DNA of 64,000 nt from Candidatus Uabimicrobium amorphum (GTDB lineage: Bacteria > Planctomycetota > Uabimicrobiia > Uabimicrobiales > Uabimicrobiaceae), in assembly GCF_009002475.1 (NCBI RefSeq), contig NZ_AP019860.1, positions 372,001-436,000 of the forward strand, written 5' to 3'. The notes under the pieces were generated by a model. The model had not been told where the DNA came from. It ran no database searches and saw only the letters and a program-made list of their open reading frames with translations. The translations under genes and the position numbers were made by a program. Position 1 is the first letter of the stretch. Each line of letters starts with the position of its first letter. Positions 63,273 to 64,000 of the stretch are shown here, piece by piece.

Positions 63273-64000
63273 CTAAAACTTCTTCATTGTCTCTCGTGCC
63301 CAAACCGCAAAAAAAGTACTACCATACTTACTCGTAAGTGCCTTGCAGTAACTCTTTAAGCCCGCAATAGCACGTCTATTGTCACTTTGGAATTTTTGAC
63401 TCTTAAAACTAGTTTTTCCACGAACTTCCATAGAGTAGTAAATTTGCTTGGCTTTTGTGTATACTGAAAAGCCTTTTAGCTTTGTGCGAAATGATTTGCT
63501 TTTCTTCATTGTGGAAATTTCCTTGGCGAATTTGTCCGCCTTTTCGTAGCCTTTCCAATTTTTGCACAACTTTCCTGCTTGCTTTACGTAAGCAACAGGG
63601 TTGTATTTGGCATTTGCCTCGACGTTGGCTACCTCTACTTGATACATTTGCTCTAGCCTTTGTAGAATTTGTCGTCCTTCTTTTTCTTTTTCACTGCTTT
63701 TGGCGATAGCCTTTTGAATTTTTTGGTATGTCTTGCCCAGGGATTTTCCGCGAATGATATCTTTTACTTCTCGTTTAAAGAATTTCGTAGAGAATTGTGC
63801 CGCCAGCTTGGCACGACGATTCACCAATAGTTCTTGTGCTTTTTTGATGGCCTCTTGTAAACTATCTCCTGTGTAAAGTAGATTGCCCCCTACATCAAAA
63901 ACAAAAGCACGCGGTGGTGTCATCGGGAAACGCTTTGTGGCACGACATTGGAAAAATACGGGGAATTTCACTTCTTTTGGAATTGCTTGAAAAGCTTGGA
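63273..64000 (-). CDS. Thioredoxin-like protein (partial, N-terminus beyond right edge)
   Basis: The reading frame is open to the right edge with no start needed in the window. The C-terminal part of a thioredoxin/TlpA-like fold is seen at the edge: KFPVFFQC...PPRAFVFDVGGNLLYTG, where the Pro-Pro pair and the final strands match that fold. The redox CxxC motif would lie outside the window. A long Lys/Glu/Gln-rich helical region (about 200 residues) follows, ending in FFAVWARETMKKF. No family is recognised for that helical part. A GTG at 63971 is probably not the true start. Confidence 0.7.
   Translation of the reverse strand, partial: QAFQAIPKEVKFPVFFQCRATKRFPMTPPRAFVFDVGGNLLYTGDSLQEAIKKAQELLVNRRAKLAAQFSTKFFKREVKDIIRGKSLGKTYQKIQKAIAKSSEKEKEGRQILQRLEQMYQVEVANVEANAKYNPVAYVKQAGKLCKNWKGYEKADKFAKEISTMKKSKSFRTKLKGFSVYTKAKQIYYSMEVRGKTSFKSQKFQSDNRRAIAGLKSYCKALTSKYGSTFFAVWARETMKKF

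Noticed and set aside
1..64000. Prophage, integrative element or insertion sequence
   Set aside because: No integrase, transposase, phage structural gene or flanking attachment repeat was seen; tRNA-His has no integrase next to it.

Overview
The window looks like the chromosome of a low-GC, AT-rich planctomycete-type bacterium. The evidence is three active-looking Hanks-type Ser/Thr kinases plus one pseudokinase in 64 kb, a kinase with a TPR tail, a kinase with an extracytoplasmic Ig/PEGA-like part, a PP2C/SpoIIE-like phosphatase, large coiled-coil proteins of no known family, and long AT-rich spacers with dispersed palindromic repeats. A relative of the Uabimicrobium lineage is my best guess. 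That is inference, because no rRNA or ribosomal protein gene is present to settle it.

Layout. 1-5 kb: a hybrid histidine kinase cut by the left edge, a small unknown (possibly PAAR-like) protein, and two divergent glycosyltransferases. 5-10 kb: a GH57-type glycosidase, then a pilT/pilU - PDZ protein - rnc operon. 10.4-12.1 kb: hisS beside tRNA-His, both with the unusual identity features known from some alphaproteobacteria. 12.5-21.6 kb: a fatty-acid beta-oxidation block (fadE, fadA, fadN) and a membrane heterodisulfide-reductase-like Fe-S protein likely to take its electrons; a pseudokinase fused to a nucleoside-deoxyribosyltransferase-like domain lies between them. 22-27 kb: a two-gene operon of membrane-anchored proteins, one a 1221-residue GTPase, followed by a voltage-gated K+ channel. 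27.9-36.7 kb: a GNAT-GNAT-cNMP-binding protein, lexA-bolA-dehydrogenase-GNAT, rdgB, prfB with its programmed frameshift, and several unknowns. 36.7-38.8 kb: sucCD. 39-45.8 kb: a kinase, a degenerate 5'-nucleotidase lipoprotein and an ATP-grasp enzyme in one operon, then a small membrane protein and yaaA. 45.8-52 kb: mddA, an adenylate/guanylate cyclase and a TPR kinase with a partner membrane protein. 52-64 kb: an M50 protease, a 2OG-Fe(II) oxygenase, an SGNH hydrolase, a phosphatase/kinase divergent pair, a FliB-like cysteine-cluster protein, a GT39-type transferase, two exported proteins and a partial thioredoxin-like gene.

How it fits together. Housekeeping genes are complete and conventional (sucCD, prfB, lexA, rnc, hisS, rdgB). 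The fad genes and the Fe-S membrane protein make a coherent fatty-acid respiration module. Signalling is dense: kinases, a phosphatase, a cyclase and a cNMP-type effector. The best candidates for undescribed biology are the pseudokinase-deoxyribosyltransferase fusion (18184-19500), the membrane GTPase operon (22044-26812), the HisRS/tRNA-His pair (10467-12119), and the kinase - dead nucleotidase - ATP-grasp operon (39001-44374). Many genes are separated by clear stem-loops, and hexameric microsatellites occur in two gaps. No rRNA, CRISPR array, transposase or integrase was seen.
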